DNA from: Clostridia bacterium
Lineage (GTDB): Bacteria; Bacillota; Clostridia; Oscillospirales; QAMX01
Assembly: GCA_017441705.1 (NCBI GenBank)
Contig: JAFRWU010000070.1
Coordinates: 1-62,352, forward strand
Direction: 5' to 3'
Length of the DNA: 62,352 bases
In this document: positions 25,876 through 33,481 of the stretch, one piece after another
How positions within the stretch are numbered: the first letter of the stretch is position 1
How the letters are laid out: every line of letters begins with the position of its first letter
Position numbers and translations under genes: made by a program
Notes under the pieces: model-generated
What the model was told of the DNA's origin: nothing
Seen by the model: only the letters and a program-made list of their open reading frames with translations
The model's database searches: none

Positions 25876-27315
25876 TCACGCCAGCGGGAGCGTAAAGGTA
25901 AAGGCGCAGTAGACGCCCTCCTCGCTTTCGGCGGTGATGCTCTCGCCGTGCCGGTTCAGGATGGTCTTCACGATATACAGGCCGAGGCCGAAGCTGTCGC
26001 GGTCGATGCCGCGGGAGGTATCGGCTTTGTAAAACCTGTCAAAAATAAAGGGGAGCGCTTCCTTCGACACGCCGCGCCCGGTGTTGAAGATCTCCACCCG
26101 GGCTTTGTCGCCGGTCCGCTTCAGCGTCAGCCTCAGCTTTCCTCCCTGGAAGGAATACTTGACGGCGTTGTCAATCAGATTATAAAGCACCTGAACGATG
26201 GAATCGGGGTCGGCAAGCACCGTCATCGTGTCGGGGATCTCCAGCTCGCAGGAGAGCCTTTTCGTTTCCACAAGCTGTTCGAACCCCAGGAAGGTGCGGC
26301 GCATGGCCTCGGCCAGATCGAAGGGCTTTTTCTCGATCTCCTTTTCGCCGGTGGAAAGCTTGGAGGCCAGAAGGGTCTGGGAGATCATGCGGGAAAGCCT
26401 GCGTGTTTCGGCCGAAACGACGCGGAGGTATTCCTCCTGTCTTTCCGGCGGGATCGTTCCGTCCAGGATCCCGTCCACGAAGCCCGTGATGGTGGTCATG
26501 GGCGTTTTCAGCTCGTGGGTGATGTTGGCCACGAACTCCTGACGGATGTTTTCCGTCTTTTCCAGGTTCAGCGCCATCTCGTTGAAGGCCTTGCCCAGCT
26601 CGGCGATCTCGTCCTGGCCGCGGATGACCACGCGGGAATCGAAATTGCCGCGGGAAAAGGCGGTCACGGTCCGGCACATCTCGTTGATGGGCTTCACCAC
26701 CCGCGAGGTGGTGAAGTACGTCAGGAACAGAGCGACCAGCAGCGTCAGTCCCAAAGAGATCAGCGCCATCGCCGCCAGATCCGACGCAATGGTCAGAAGG
26801 AACGCCTGTCCCGTGGACAAAAGCACCACGCCGTAGATCCGTTCGCTGTTATAGGAACGGACCGGGACGCCCACGGTATAGACCGTGCCGGGATAAAAGC
26901 CGGTCAGGGCGTCGGTCCCGGTGTATTCTCCCTCCGCGATGACCCGGTCCACGATCTCGGTGCCGATGTTCACCCGGTCGGGCGCGTAGGTGTAGGTGGT
27001 GAAAAAGTCGTAGAATTCGTCCTTGTTGGCCCGGAACAGCACGTCGCCGTCGGTATTGACGATCACGACCTCCGCTCCGGAGTTTTCCGCCACCGTCCGC
27101 ACGCTTTCGGAGATCATGCTCACCGGGATGCCGTACCATTCGAAATACAGATCGATGGAGGAGGCGATCCTTTCGGCGTCGCGCTTGAGGATGCCCCGGG
27201 TCTCCTCCTCGGAATAGGAGTAGATCTGGAAAAAGAACACCCCCATCAGGACCGCCACCGAGCAGATCAGGACCAGGAGCAGCCGGAGGAATATCTTGAC
27301 GTAAAGCCTTTTCAT
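25876..27315 (-). CDS. Sensor histidine kinase
   Basis: The 479-residue protein has a membrane helix at about 8-30, an extracellular sensor region (about 31-170) with a PAS/Cache-like fold, a second helix near 176-202, a HAMP domain (about 203-257), then the dimerisation domain with phosphorylated H267 in NITHELKTP, and the ATPase domain with N-box LIDNAVKYS, G1 FNTGRGVS and G2 FGLGLYIV. It belongs to the WalK/PhoR-like group of Firmicutes. It overlaps the response regulator by 4 bases (ATGA), so the two form one operon. The signal is unknown. Confidence 0.92.
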   Translation of the reverse strand: MKRLYVKIFLRLLLVLICSVAVLMGVFFFQIYSYSEEETRGILKRDAERIASSIDLYFEWYGIPVSMISESVRTVAENSGAEVVIVNTDGDVLFRANKDEFYDFFTTYTYAPDRVNIGTEIVDRVIAEGEYTGTDALTGFYPGTVYTVGVPVRSYNSERIYGVVLLSTGQAFLLTIASDLAAMALISLGLTLLVALFLTYFTTSRVVKPINEMCRTVTAFSRGNFDSRVVIRGQDEIAELGKAFNEMALNLEKTENIRQEFVANITHELKTPMTTITGFVDGILDGTIPPERQEEYLRVVSAETRRLSRMISQTLLASKLSTGEKEIEKKPFDLAEAMRRTFLGFEQLVETKRLSCELEIPDTMTVLADPDSIVQVLYNLIDNAVKYSFQGGKLRLTLKRTGDKARVEIFNTGRGVSKEALPFIFDRFYKADTSRGIDRDSFGLGLYIVKTILNRHGESITAESEEGVYCAFTFTLPLA

Positions 27316-28001
27316 GAATTGAGAAGCTCGAACTTATATCCCACGCCCCAGACGGTTTTCAGCATCCATTTGCTGCTGACTCCCTCGAGTTTTTCGCGCA
27401 GTCTCTTGATGTGCACGTCCACGGTGCGGGTGTCTCCGGTGTATTCGAAGCCCCAGACCTGGTCCAGGAGCTGATCGCGGGTGAAGACCTTGTGGGGATT
27501 GGAGGCCAGGAAATAGAGAAGCTCGATCTCCTTGGGAGGCGCCTCCACGGTCTTGCCGTTGATGATCAGCTGGTAGCTCTCCATGTTCACCAGAAGGTTG
27601 TCGTAGGAAACGACCTTCTGGTCCTCGGCGCTCTGCGGCAGGGAGCGGCGCATCACCGCGTGGACCCGGGCGATGACCTCCCGCATCTCGAAGGGCTTGA
27701 CGATATAATCGTCGGCGCCGCCCTCCAGGCCGTCGATCCTGTCGTTGGTCTCGCCGCGGGCGGTGAGCATGATGATCGGCACGTCGCTTTCCTTCCGGAT
27801 CTCGCTGCAGATCTGCCATCCGTCCATCACCGGCATCATCACGTCGAGAAGGATGATATGCGGCCTGACGGTGCGGTAAAGCCGCATGGCTTCCCCTCCG
27901 TCGGCGGCCAGAAAGACCTCGAACCCTTCTTTTTCCATATAGAGGCGCAAAAGGACCGCGATGTTCGCGTCGTCCTCGGCAATCAGCATCTTCCTGATCA
28001 T
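27312..28001 (-). CDS. OmpR/PhoB-family response regulator
   Basis: The 229-residue protein has a receiver domain (1-118) with acidic pocket E9/D10/D11, phosphoacceptor D53 in LLDVMMP, the conserved Thr/Ser in LTARGE and Lys in VKPFE, and a winged-helix DNA-binding domain (about 130-226) with the typical end KTVWGVGYKFE. AAAGGA precedes the ATG at 28001. It is the first gene of a two-gene operon with the kinase at its 3' end; the promoter faces away from rpsO. Confidence 0.93.
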   Translation of the reverse strand: MIRKMLIAEDDANIAVLLRLYMEKEGFEVFLAADGGEAMRLYRTVRPHIILLDVMMPVMDGWQICSEIRKESDVPIIMLTARGETNDRIDGLEGGADDYIVKPFEMREVIARVHAVMRRSLPQSAEDQKVVSYDNLLVNMESYQLIINGKTVEAPPKEIELLYFLASNPHKVFTRDQLLDQVWGFEYTGDTRTVDVHIKRLREKLEGVSSKWMLKTVWGVGYKFELLNS

Positions 28002-28082
28002 GATTCCCGTTTCCTTTCTCTCCTTCCCCGCTTGCGCCGGTTCGTCGCATTGGGCAAAGAAGTCGGTTTTTCGCTTACGGAT

Positions 28083-28111
28083 ATTATACAACTTTTTTTG
28101 AAGAATGTATA
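28083..28111 (-). promoter_or_regulatory. Predicted promoter of the two-component operon
   Basis: On the minus strand TATACA (28111-28106), 17 bp and TATAAT (28088-28083). The -35 is weak (4 of 6), which could reflect activation by the regulator itself. Confidence 0.5.
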
Positions 28112-28121
28112 GTCTTTTTAC

Positions 28122-28150
28122 TTGCCTTTTTCTTGAAACTGTGGTATGAT
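28122..28150 (+). promoter_or_regulatory. Predicted promoter of rpsO
   Basis: TTGCCT, a 17-bp spacer ending in TGG and TATGAT. It gives a leader of about 118 nt with GC-rich foldable sequence, which could include an S15 autoregulatory structure. Confidence 0.7.
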
Positions 28151-28275
28151 AGGTGAGTATCTGGCCCCTTGGCAAAGTTTGCGGATCACGCTTCCCTGCG
28201 GGAAGGCTTTTCACCCGCCGTTTACCTTGCCTCCGGGCGGTACGGAATACGTTTTGGAGAAAGGTGAAAGAAAAA

Positions 28276-28542
28276 ATGCTCACTCCCGAAATCAAGAAGC
28301 AGATCATCGAAGAAAACCGCACTCACGAGACCGATACCGGTTCTCCCGAGGTCCAGATCGCGATCCTGACCTACCGGATCAACGACCTGACCGAGCATCT
28401 CAAGGTCCATCCGAAGGACAATCACTCCCGCCGCGGCCTTCTGCAGATGGTCGGTAACCGCCGCAACCTTCTGGACTACCTGGCCCGCAAGGATATCGAG
28501 CGCTACCGCGCCGTCATCGCGAAGCTCGGCATCCGCAAGTAA
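28276..28542 (+). CDS. rpsO: 30S ribosomal protein S15
   Basis: The 88-residue protein is S15, a primary binder of 16S rRNA. It carries the signature [15 protein letters not shown] at residues 20-34, [16 protein letters not shown] near 48-63 and ends in GIRK. The ATG at 28276 lies 8 bases after AAAGG and matches the family start; the frame is open upstream but that part is leader. It is followed by a terminator-like hairpin and pnp, the usual pairing. Confidence 0.97.
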   Translation: MLTPEIKKQIIEENRTHETDTGSPEVQIAILTYRINDLTEHLKVHPKDNHSRRGLLQMVGNRRNLLDYLARKDIERYRAVIAKLGIRK

Positions 28543-28552
28543 TCGGGATCTT

Positions 28553-28592
28553 CCGGAAGGGCGGCCTTCCGCCGCCCTTCCGGCTTGTTTTT
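28553..28592 (+). terminator. Hairpin between rpsO and pnp
   Basis: A perfect 13-bp GC-rich stem (28553-28565 with 28571-28583) is followed by CTTGTTTTT. It is likely a leaky terminator or an RNase processing site controlling pnp, as known for rpsO-pnp in other bacteria. Confidence 0.75.
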
Positions 28593-28709
28593 CCGATCCG
28601 CCACCCTTCCTCTTGCCCTTTAGTAGTTGAAAGAGAGACGCCGCCGCGCGCCTTTGTTTCAAACGCTAAACGGCAGGGGGACCCATTTTGAAAAGGAGGA
28701 AATCCACCC

Positions 28710-30860
28710 ATGCCCAACGAAGTCATCGATATGAAACCGATGCAGTTCCCCAACTACCGCGTTTTCGAACTGGATCTGGCCGGACGCCCGCTGAAGGTCG
28801 AAACCGGCAAAATGGCAGGCCTTGCCAACGGCTCCTGCCTGATCCGCTACGGCGAAACCGCCGTTCTCACTACCGCCACCATGTCCGCCAAGCCGCGGGA
28901 CGGGATCGACTTTTTCCCGCTTTCCGTGGACTTTGAGGAAAAGCTCTACTCGGTCGGCAAGATCCCCGGCAGCTTCCTGCGCCGCGAAGGCAGGCCCGGC
29001 GAAAAGGCGATCCTCGCCTCCCGCGTCATCGACCGCCCGATCCGCCCGCTCTTCCCCAAGGATATGCGCAACGACGTGGTCATCTGCAACACCGTGATGA
29101 GCGTCGATCCCGACTGCTCTCCGGAGATCATCGCCATGATCGGCACCTCCATCGCCCTTTCCATCTCGGATATTCCCTGGTTCGGCCCCATTTCCGGCGT
29201 CTCCGTCGGTCTTGTGGACGGTCATTTCGTCATCAACCCCACCTCCGCCCAGCGGGAAAAGACCTCCCTCTCCCTGACCGTCGCGTCCAGCGAAAAGAAG
29301 GTCGTCATGATCGAAGCCGGCGCCGACCAGGTGGATGAGGATACCATGTTCAACGCCATCATGCTGGCGCATCAGGAAAACAAGCGCGTCTGCGCCTTCA
29401 TCAACGAGATCACCGAAGCCATCGGCAAAAAGAAGCAGGGATACCCGGTCGTCGAGGTCGATCACGACATGTACGACGCCATCGCCGCTTTCGCCACCGA
29501 CAAGATGAAGTACGCCATGGACACCGACGACAAGACCACCCGCGAGGAGCGCCTCGCCCTTCTGACCGCCGAGGTCCATGAGAAATTCGACGAAACCTAT
29601 CCCGATCCCGCCTACGGCACCACCGTGGAGGATTGCCTCTACAAGCTGGAAAAGACCGTCGTGCGCCGCTGGCTCCTGGACGAGGGCAAGCGCGTGGACG
29701 GCAGAAATCTTTACGAGGTGCGCCCCTTGGCCGCCGAAGTCGGCCTTCTGCCCCGCACCCACGGCTCGGGTATGTTCACCCGCGGCCAGACCCAGGTCCT
29801 CACCGTCGCCACTCTCGGCACCGTCGCCGACGAACAGATGCTGGACGGCATTTCCGAAGAGGATTCCAAGAGATATATCCATCATTACAACTTCCCGTCC
29901 TACTCGGTGGGTGAAGCCCGTCCCTCCAGAAGCCCCGGCCGCCGCGAAATCGGTCACGGCGCTCTGGCGGAAAGAGCTCTCGAGCCGGTGATCCCCTCCG
30001 AAGAGGAATTCCCCTACTGCATCCGTCTGGTGTCCGAGGTCCTTTCCTCCAACGGCTCCACCTCCCAGGGTTCGGTCTGCGGCTCCACCCTCGCCCTGAT
30101 GGACGCGGGCGTGCCGATCAAGGCTCCCGTGGCCGGCATCTCCTGCGGTCTTGTCACCGAAGGCGACCGCGAGCTGGTCTTCACCGATATCCAGGGCGTC
30201 GAGGACTTCTTCGGCGATATGGACTTCAAGGTCGCCGGCACCAAGACCGGCATCACCGCCATTCAGATGGATCTGAAGATCGACGGCCTGACCCCCACCA
30301 TCATCAAGGAGGCTCTGCGCCAGACCCGCGAAGCCCGCATCAAGATCCTGGATCAGGTGATGCTGCCCTGCATCGCGGCTCCGCGCCCCGAGATCTCCAA
30401 GCACGCTCCCAAGATGCTGCAGATGGTCATCGACGTGGACAAGATCCGCGAGGTCATCGGCAAGGGCGGTTCGGTGATCCAGAAGATCCAGGCCGACACC
30501 GGCGCCAAGATCGACATCGAGGACGACGGTCACGTGTTCATCTCGGCGGTCAACCGCGACGCCTGCGACGCCGCCTTCAAGATCGTCAGCGCCATCGTCA
30601 AGGATCCCGAGATCGGCGAAGAATTCTACGGCAAGGTCACCCGCCTCCTCACCTTCGGCGCTTTCGTGGAATACGCCCCCGGCAAGGAAGGCCTGGTGCA
30701 CATCTCCAAGCTGGAAAACTATCGCATCGCCAAGGTCGAGGATTCGGTCAACGTCGGCGATATGGTCTGGGTCAAGCTGATCGAGGTCGACGACAAAGGC
30801 CGCCTGAACTTCTCCCGCAAGGATGCGAGCCACTACGTCTCCAAGAAGGATCAGAAGTAA
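28710..30860 (+). CDS. pnp: Polyribonucleotide nucleotidyltransferase (PNPase)
   Basis: The 716-residue protein degrades RNA 3' to 5' using phosphate. Two RNase PH domains (about 12-145 and 325-465), a helical linker, a KH domain (about 563-622, with the IGKGGSVIQKIQ loop) and an S1 domain (about 630-698) are all present. The active-site region GRPSRSPGRREIGHGALAER of PNPases is recognisable near 405-420. AAGGAGG lies upstream of the ATG. It ends in a strong terminator. Confidence 0.97.
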   Translation: MPNEVIDMKPMQFPNYRVFELDLAGRPLKVETGKMAGLANGSCLIRYGETAVLTTATMSAKPRDGIDFFPLSVDFEEKLYSVGKIPGSFLRREGRPGEKAILASRVIDRPIRPLFPKDMRNDVVICNTVMSVDPDCSPEIIAMIGTSIALSISDIPWFGPISGVSVGLVDGHFVINPTSAQREKTSLSLTVASSEKKVVMIEAGADQVDEDTMFNAIMLAHQENKRVCAFINEITEAIGKKKQGYPVVEVDHDMYDAIAAFATDKMKYAMDTDDKTTREERLALLTAEVHEKFDETYPDPAYGTTVEDCLYKLEKTVVRRWLLDEGKRVDGRNLYEVRPLAAEVGLLPRTHGSGMFTRGQTQVLTVATLGTVADEQMLDGISEEDSKRYIHHYNFPSYSVGEARPSRSPGRREIGHGALAERALEPVIPSEEEFPYCIRLVSEVLSSNGSTSQGSVCGSTLALMDAGVPIKAPVAGISCGLVTEGDRELVFTDIQGVEDFFGDMDFKVAGTKTGITAIQMDLKIDGLTPTIIKEALRQTREARIKILDQVMLPCIAAPRPEISKHAPKMLQMVIDVDKIREVIGKGGSVIQKIQADTGAKIDIEDDGHVFISAVNRDACDAAFKIVSAIVKDPEIGEEFYGKVTRLLTFGAFVEYAPGKEGLVHISKLENYRIAKVEDSVNVGDMVWVKLIEVDDKGRLNFSRKDASHYVSKKDQK

Positions 30861-30876
30861 TCCCCCCGGAAAACGC

Positions 30877-30911
30877 AAGAGCCGCGGCCGGTACGCCGCG
30901 GCTCTTTTTTC
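30877..30911 (+). terminator. Terminator of pnp
   Basis: AAGAGCCGCGGC (30877-30888) pairs with GCCGCGGCTCTT (30895-30906), followed by TTTTCTG. Confidence 0.9.
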
Positions 30912-31023
30912 TGCCTGAGCGGTTTTGTGACGGCCGTCCCTCCCGCACGGCGGCGGAGCGGGGAAGAGGGCGCCGGGGAGGCCGGAAAGAAGGGGAGACG
31001 TGTTCCTCCGGAAAAGGGCCGCG

Positions 31024-31052
31024 TTGACAAAAGCCCCGAGAGATGGTATCAT
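31024..31052 (+). promoter_or_regulatory. Promoter of tRNA-Leu
   Basis: Perfect TTGACA, a 17-bp spacer ending in TGG, and TATCAT, 14 bases before the tRNA. Confidence 0.85.
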
Positions 31053-31065
31053 AAGGACGATAAAG

Positions 31066-31150
31066 GCAGGTATGGCGGAACAGGCAGACGCAACAGACTT
31101 AAAATCTGTCGAGGAAACTCATGCCGGTTCGACCCCGGCTACCTGCACCA
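31066..31150 (+). tRNA. tRNA-Leu (UAA anticodon)
   Basis: The 85-nt class II tRNA has acceptor stem GCAGGTA/TACCTGC, anticodon stem ACAGA/TCTGT with loop CTTAAAA (anticodon TAA), a long variable arm (CGAGGAAACTCATG region), the T arm GCCGGTTCGACCCCGGC and encoded CCA. It has its own promoter and terminator. Confidence 0.96.
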
Positions 31151-31153
31151 CGC

Positions 31154-31182
31154 AAAAGGCACCGCCAAAGCGGTGCCTTTTG
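31154..31182 (+). terminator. Terminator of tRNA-Leu
   Basis: AAAAGGCACCGC pairs perfectly with GCGGTGCCTTTT (31154-31165 with 31170-31181) around CAAA, 4 bases after the tRNA. Confidence 0.92.
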
Positions 31183-31244
31183 TCATGCCCGCCGGTCCGG
31201 CGCGGAGCGGACGCCGGACCGCGCGGCTTTCCCCTTTCTCATAC

Positions 31245-31274
31245 AAAAGGACGCGCCCCCGCGGGTGCGCGTCC
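31245..31274 (-). terminator. Terminator of the SGNH hydrolase operon
   Basis: GGACGCGC (31249-31256) pairs with GCGCGTCC (31267-31274); an inner CCCGCGGG extends the stem. On the minus strand TTTTG follows. Confidence 0.75.
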
Positions 31275-31301
31275 TCTTCTGTGTTTCTTCTACGCGGCGG
31301 C

Positions 31302-31859
31302 TCAGCGCCCGGCAAGCGCTTCCCGGACGGCGTCGGCCGTACTCTCGGCTGCGAGGCGCTCTCCCTTGTCGCTCAGGTGGACAAGGTCTTCCGTGATGTT
31401 TCCGTACAGATCCGGCAGAAGGAGAGGATAGAGATCGTTGATCCAAACGCCCTTTTCCCGGAGGGCGGGGATCACGGCGGCGTTGTACGCCGCGATCTCC
31501 TCGTTTTTGTTGTACGGGTTTTCGGGCCGCACGGGGGTAGTCGAGGCGAAGATCACGGCCTTGCCCTGTTTTTGGAGAAGGTCCGCGATCCGGAGGATCT
31601 GGGAAACGTAGAAATCCTTCGGGGTAAAGGGGCCGTCCCCGAAAAGATCGCACACGTCCCACAGACCCGCGTTGAAATGTACGGCGTCGGCCTCCCGGAT
31701 CCGGTCGGCGTTGTCGAAAAGCTGCCGTAAGACGTTCTGCGCGTACATGCCGTTCGCTTCGGGCTGCCAGACCACAAATTCTTCTCCCAAAAGCGCGGGG
31801 ACCCGCTTCCCGTAGCCCAGAAGGCGGATGGAATCGCCCAGCAAAACCACCCTTTTCAT
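31302..31859 (-). CDS. SGNH/GDSL-family hydrolase
   Basis: The 185-residue protein has the SGNH hydrolase fold. The nucleophile is S10 in LLGDSI, the oxyanion Asn lies in FNAGLWD near residue 64, and the Asp/His pair is D158/H161 in EDLVHLSDKG. It lacks a signal peptide, so it should be cytoplasmic. Related proteins are esterases, lipases or carbohydrate deacetylases; the substrate is unknown. GAGGGAC precedes the ATG. It lies 10 bases downstream of the small membrane protein gene and is probably co-transcribed with it. Confidence 0.82.
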   Translation of the reverse strand: MKRVVLLGDSIRLLGYGKRVPALLGEEFVVWQPEANGMYAQNVLRQLFDNADRIREADAVHFNAGLWDVCDLFGDGPFTPKDFYVSQILRIADLLQKQGKAVIFASTTPVRPENPYNKNEEIAAYNAAVIPALREKGVWINDLYPLLLPDLYGNITEDLVHLSDKGERLAAESTADAVREALAGR

Positions 31860-31869
31860 ATCCGGTCCC

Positions 31870-32259
31870 TCATTTCAGGATCCGCACGCCGCCCACCAGC
31901 GGCAGTTCCTTCGCCTTGCCGTTCGCGGCGTTGACGATGCCGAGGATGGCGAGAACGACGCACAGGATCCAGAGAAGTCCGTTGAGGATCCCGAAGATCC
32001 AGCCCACTTTGGGGATCATGCCGAGGAGTCCCAGGACCACCGACGCCGCGATCTCCGCGATGGCCAGCACCAGTCCCTGATTGCAGTGATACCGGGCGAA
32101 CGGGGATTCCTTCGCCGTCAGAAGCGGGATGATCACCAGCCAGGAGAGATAGGCGAGGATCGAAATGTTCTTGTTCTTTTCGATGTCGCCTTTGTCAAAC
32201 GAGGCTGTCGTATCCTTTGTGTTCGTTACCTGATCGAATTTTTCTTTCATGTCCGACAT
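31870..32259 (-). CDS. Small membrane protein (DUF4870-like)
   Basis: The 129-residue protein has a polar, charged N-terminus (about 1-32) and three hydrophobic segments (about 35-50, 62-82 and 87-108). The pattern YLSWLVIIPLL, FARYHCNQGL and GIVNAANGKAKELPLVG is characteristic of the widespread DUF4870/YrvD-like membrane family whose function is not known. GGAGGAACGATC lies before the ATG at 32259. It is the first gene of a pair with the SGNH hydrolase. Confidence 0.78.
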   Translation of the reverse strand: MSDMKEKFDQVTNTKDTTASFDKGDIEKNKNISILAYLSWLVIIPLLTAKESPFARYHCNQGLVLAIAEIAASVVLGLLGMIPKVGWIFGILNGLLWILCVVLAILGIVNAANGKAKELPLVGGVRILK

Positions 32260-32413
32260 GGATCGTTCCTCCTTTGTACGGCGCATGGCGCCTGATCTGG
32301 TATCAGCATAGCACGATTCCCCGCAAGGCGCAAGCCCTCCCCGCGGAATTTTCCCTTTTTTTGCTCTCCTTTCGCGTCTTTTCACGCAAAACGGCGATTC
32401 TCAGTTTCTGTCC

Positions 32414-32442
32414 TTGACCTTTTTTGCCGCTCTTGCTATGAT
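32414..32442 (+). promoter_or_regulatory. Predicted promoter of the XRE regulator gene
   Basis: TTGACC, a 17-bp spacer ending in TGC (extended -10), and TATGAT. Confidence 0.7.
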
Positions 32443-32476
32443 AAGGGCGTAATTTCACGGGGAAGGAGGCGCCGCT

Positions 32477-33397
32477 GTGTTCGATCAGGAAAAGATCGGC
32501 CTCTTTCTGGCGCAGGCACGGAAGGAAAAGGGCTGGACGCAGGCGGAGCTCGCCGAAAAGCTCGGCGTATCCAACCGCTCGATCTCCCGCTGGGAGACGG
32601 GGAAGACCATGCCGGATTATTCGCTGCTTTCTCCTCTGTGCGGCGCGCTGGGGCTTTCGGTCAACGAGCTTTTCGCCGCGGAGCGCATGCCGCCTCCGCC
32701 GGTTCCGCAGTACGATGAGAACATGCTGCGCATCGTAAAGGAGTATCAGCGCATGAAAAAGAACGCGAGGCTCGCGCTCATCGCCGCCCTGGCCGTCGCC
32801 GGCGTGATCCTTTCTTTCTTTCTCGGCTTCGTGATCCGCGGCGGACTGGCCGCCATGTCGATGCTGGGACTTGCCGCCTCCGCCAGGGTCGAGGTATACG
32901 AGGATCCCGCGGCGTATCAGGAGCTGATGGGGGAGAGCGCCCGGGCGCAGTTCCGCACGAAGTGGGGGATGGACGAGACGATCTTTCCCGCGTCGATCCC
33001 CGGAGACGCGAGGGTGGAACGCTACAAAATGGTGTATTACGATCCCTGGGACGCGCAGTATCTTTCTTATCTGGTCCTGGATTACGGGGACGCGGCCTAC
33101 GACCGGGAGTGCGCGCGCCTCGCGGCCTATCCCTCCACGCCCTATCGCGGGTATTACGGCGTCACCGGTTTTTCAGACTGGCGTCTGCTTGCCATGTACG
33201 CCGACGCTTACCAGGGCTTCGTCTACGCCCTGACCGACGGGCAGAGCCGGATCATATACGTTGAGTTGATTTTCTGCAACTACTCCTTTGATATAGAATA
33301 CGAAGAGTATATTCCCGCCGCATATCTGCCCGACGGCTTCGACGCGCATGCGGGCAACGCCTATGAGAGGGCCGAAACGGCCCGCAGCCGGTCCTGA
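32477..33397 (+). CDS. Membrane-anchored XRE-family regulator
   Basis: The 306-residue protein begins with a Cro/C1-type helix-turn-helix (about residues 6-60, core WTQAELAEKLGVSNRSISRW), followed by a linker and one hydrophobic segment (about 95-120, ALIAALAVAGVILSFFLGFV). The remaining 180 residues, which would be outside the cell, are Tyr-rich and not recognised. One-component regulators that sense an external signal through such a tail are common in Clostridia. It starts with GTG after GGAAGGAGG. It is transcribed alone. Confidence 0.8.
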   Translation: MFDQEKIGLFLAQARKEKGWTQAELAEKLGVSNRSISRWETGKTMPDYSLLSPLCGALGLSVNELFAAERMPPPPVPQYDENMLRIVKEYQRMKKNARLALIAALAVAGVILSFFLGFVIRGGLAAMSMLGLAASARVEVYEDPAAYQELMGESARAQFRTKWGMDETIFPASIPGDARVERYKMVYYDPWDAQYLSYLVLDYGDAAYDRECARLAAYPSTPYRGYYGVTGFSDWRLLAMYADAYQGFVYALTDGQSRIIYVELIFCNYSFDIEYEEYIPAAYLPDGFDAHAGNAYERAETARSRS

Positions 33398-33427
33398 GCC
33401 CGGAAGCGGCGCGAAACAGAGAAAGAT

Positions 33428-33461
33428 CCGCCGTCCGGCGATGCCGGACGGCGGGATTTTC
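33428..33461 (+). terminator. Terminator of the XRE regulator gene
   Basis: CCGCCGTCCGGC pairs with GCCGGACGGCGG (33428-33439 with 33443-33454), followed by GATTTTC. Confidence 0.8.
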
Positions 33462-33481
33462 GTTTCCAGCGGGGGAGAGGC

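Noticed and set aside
28659..31052. 797-residue minus-strand open frame
   Set aside because: Antisense to pnp, with a repetitive Asp/Gly/His/Val composition; no homology recognised.
31195..31219. GGTCCGGCG/CGCCGGACC inverted repeat after tRNA-Leu
   Set aside because: It lies between two better terminators and has no T-run or link to a gene; probably GC-rich chance pairing or remnant.
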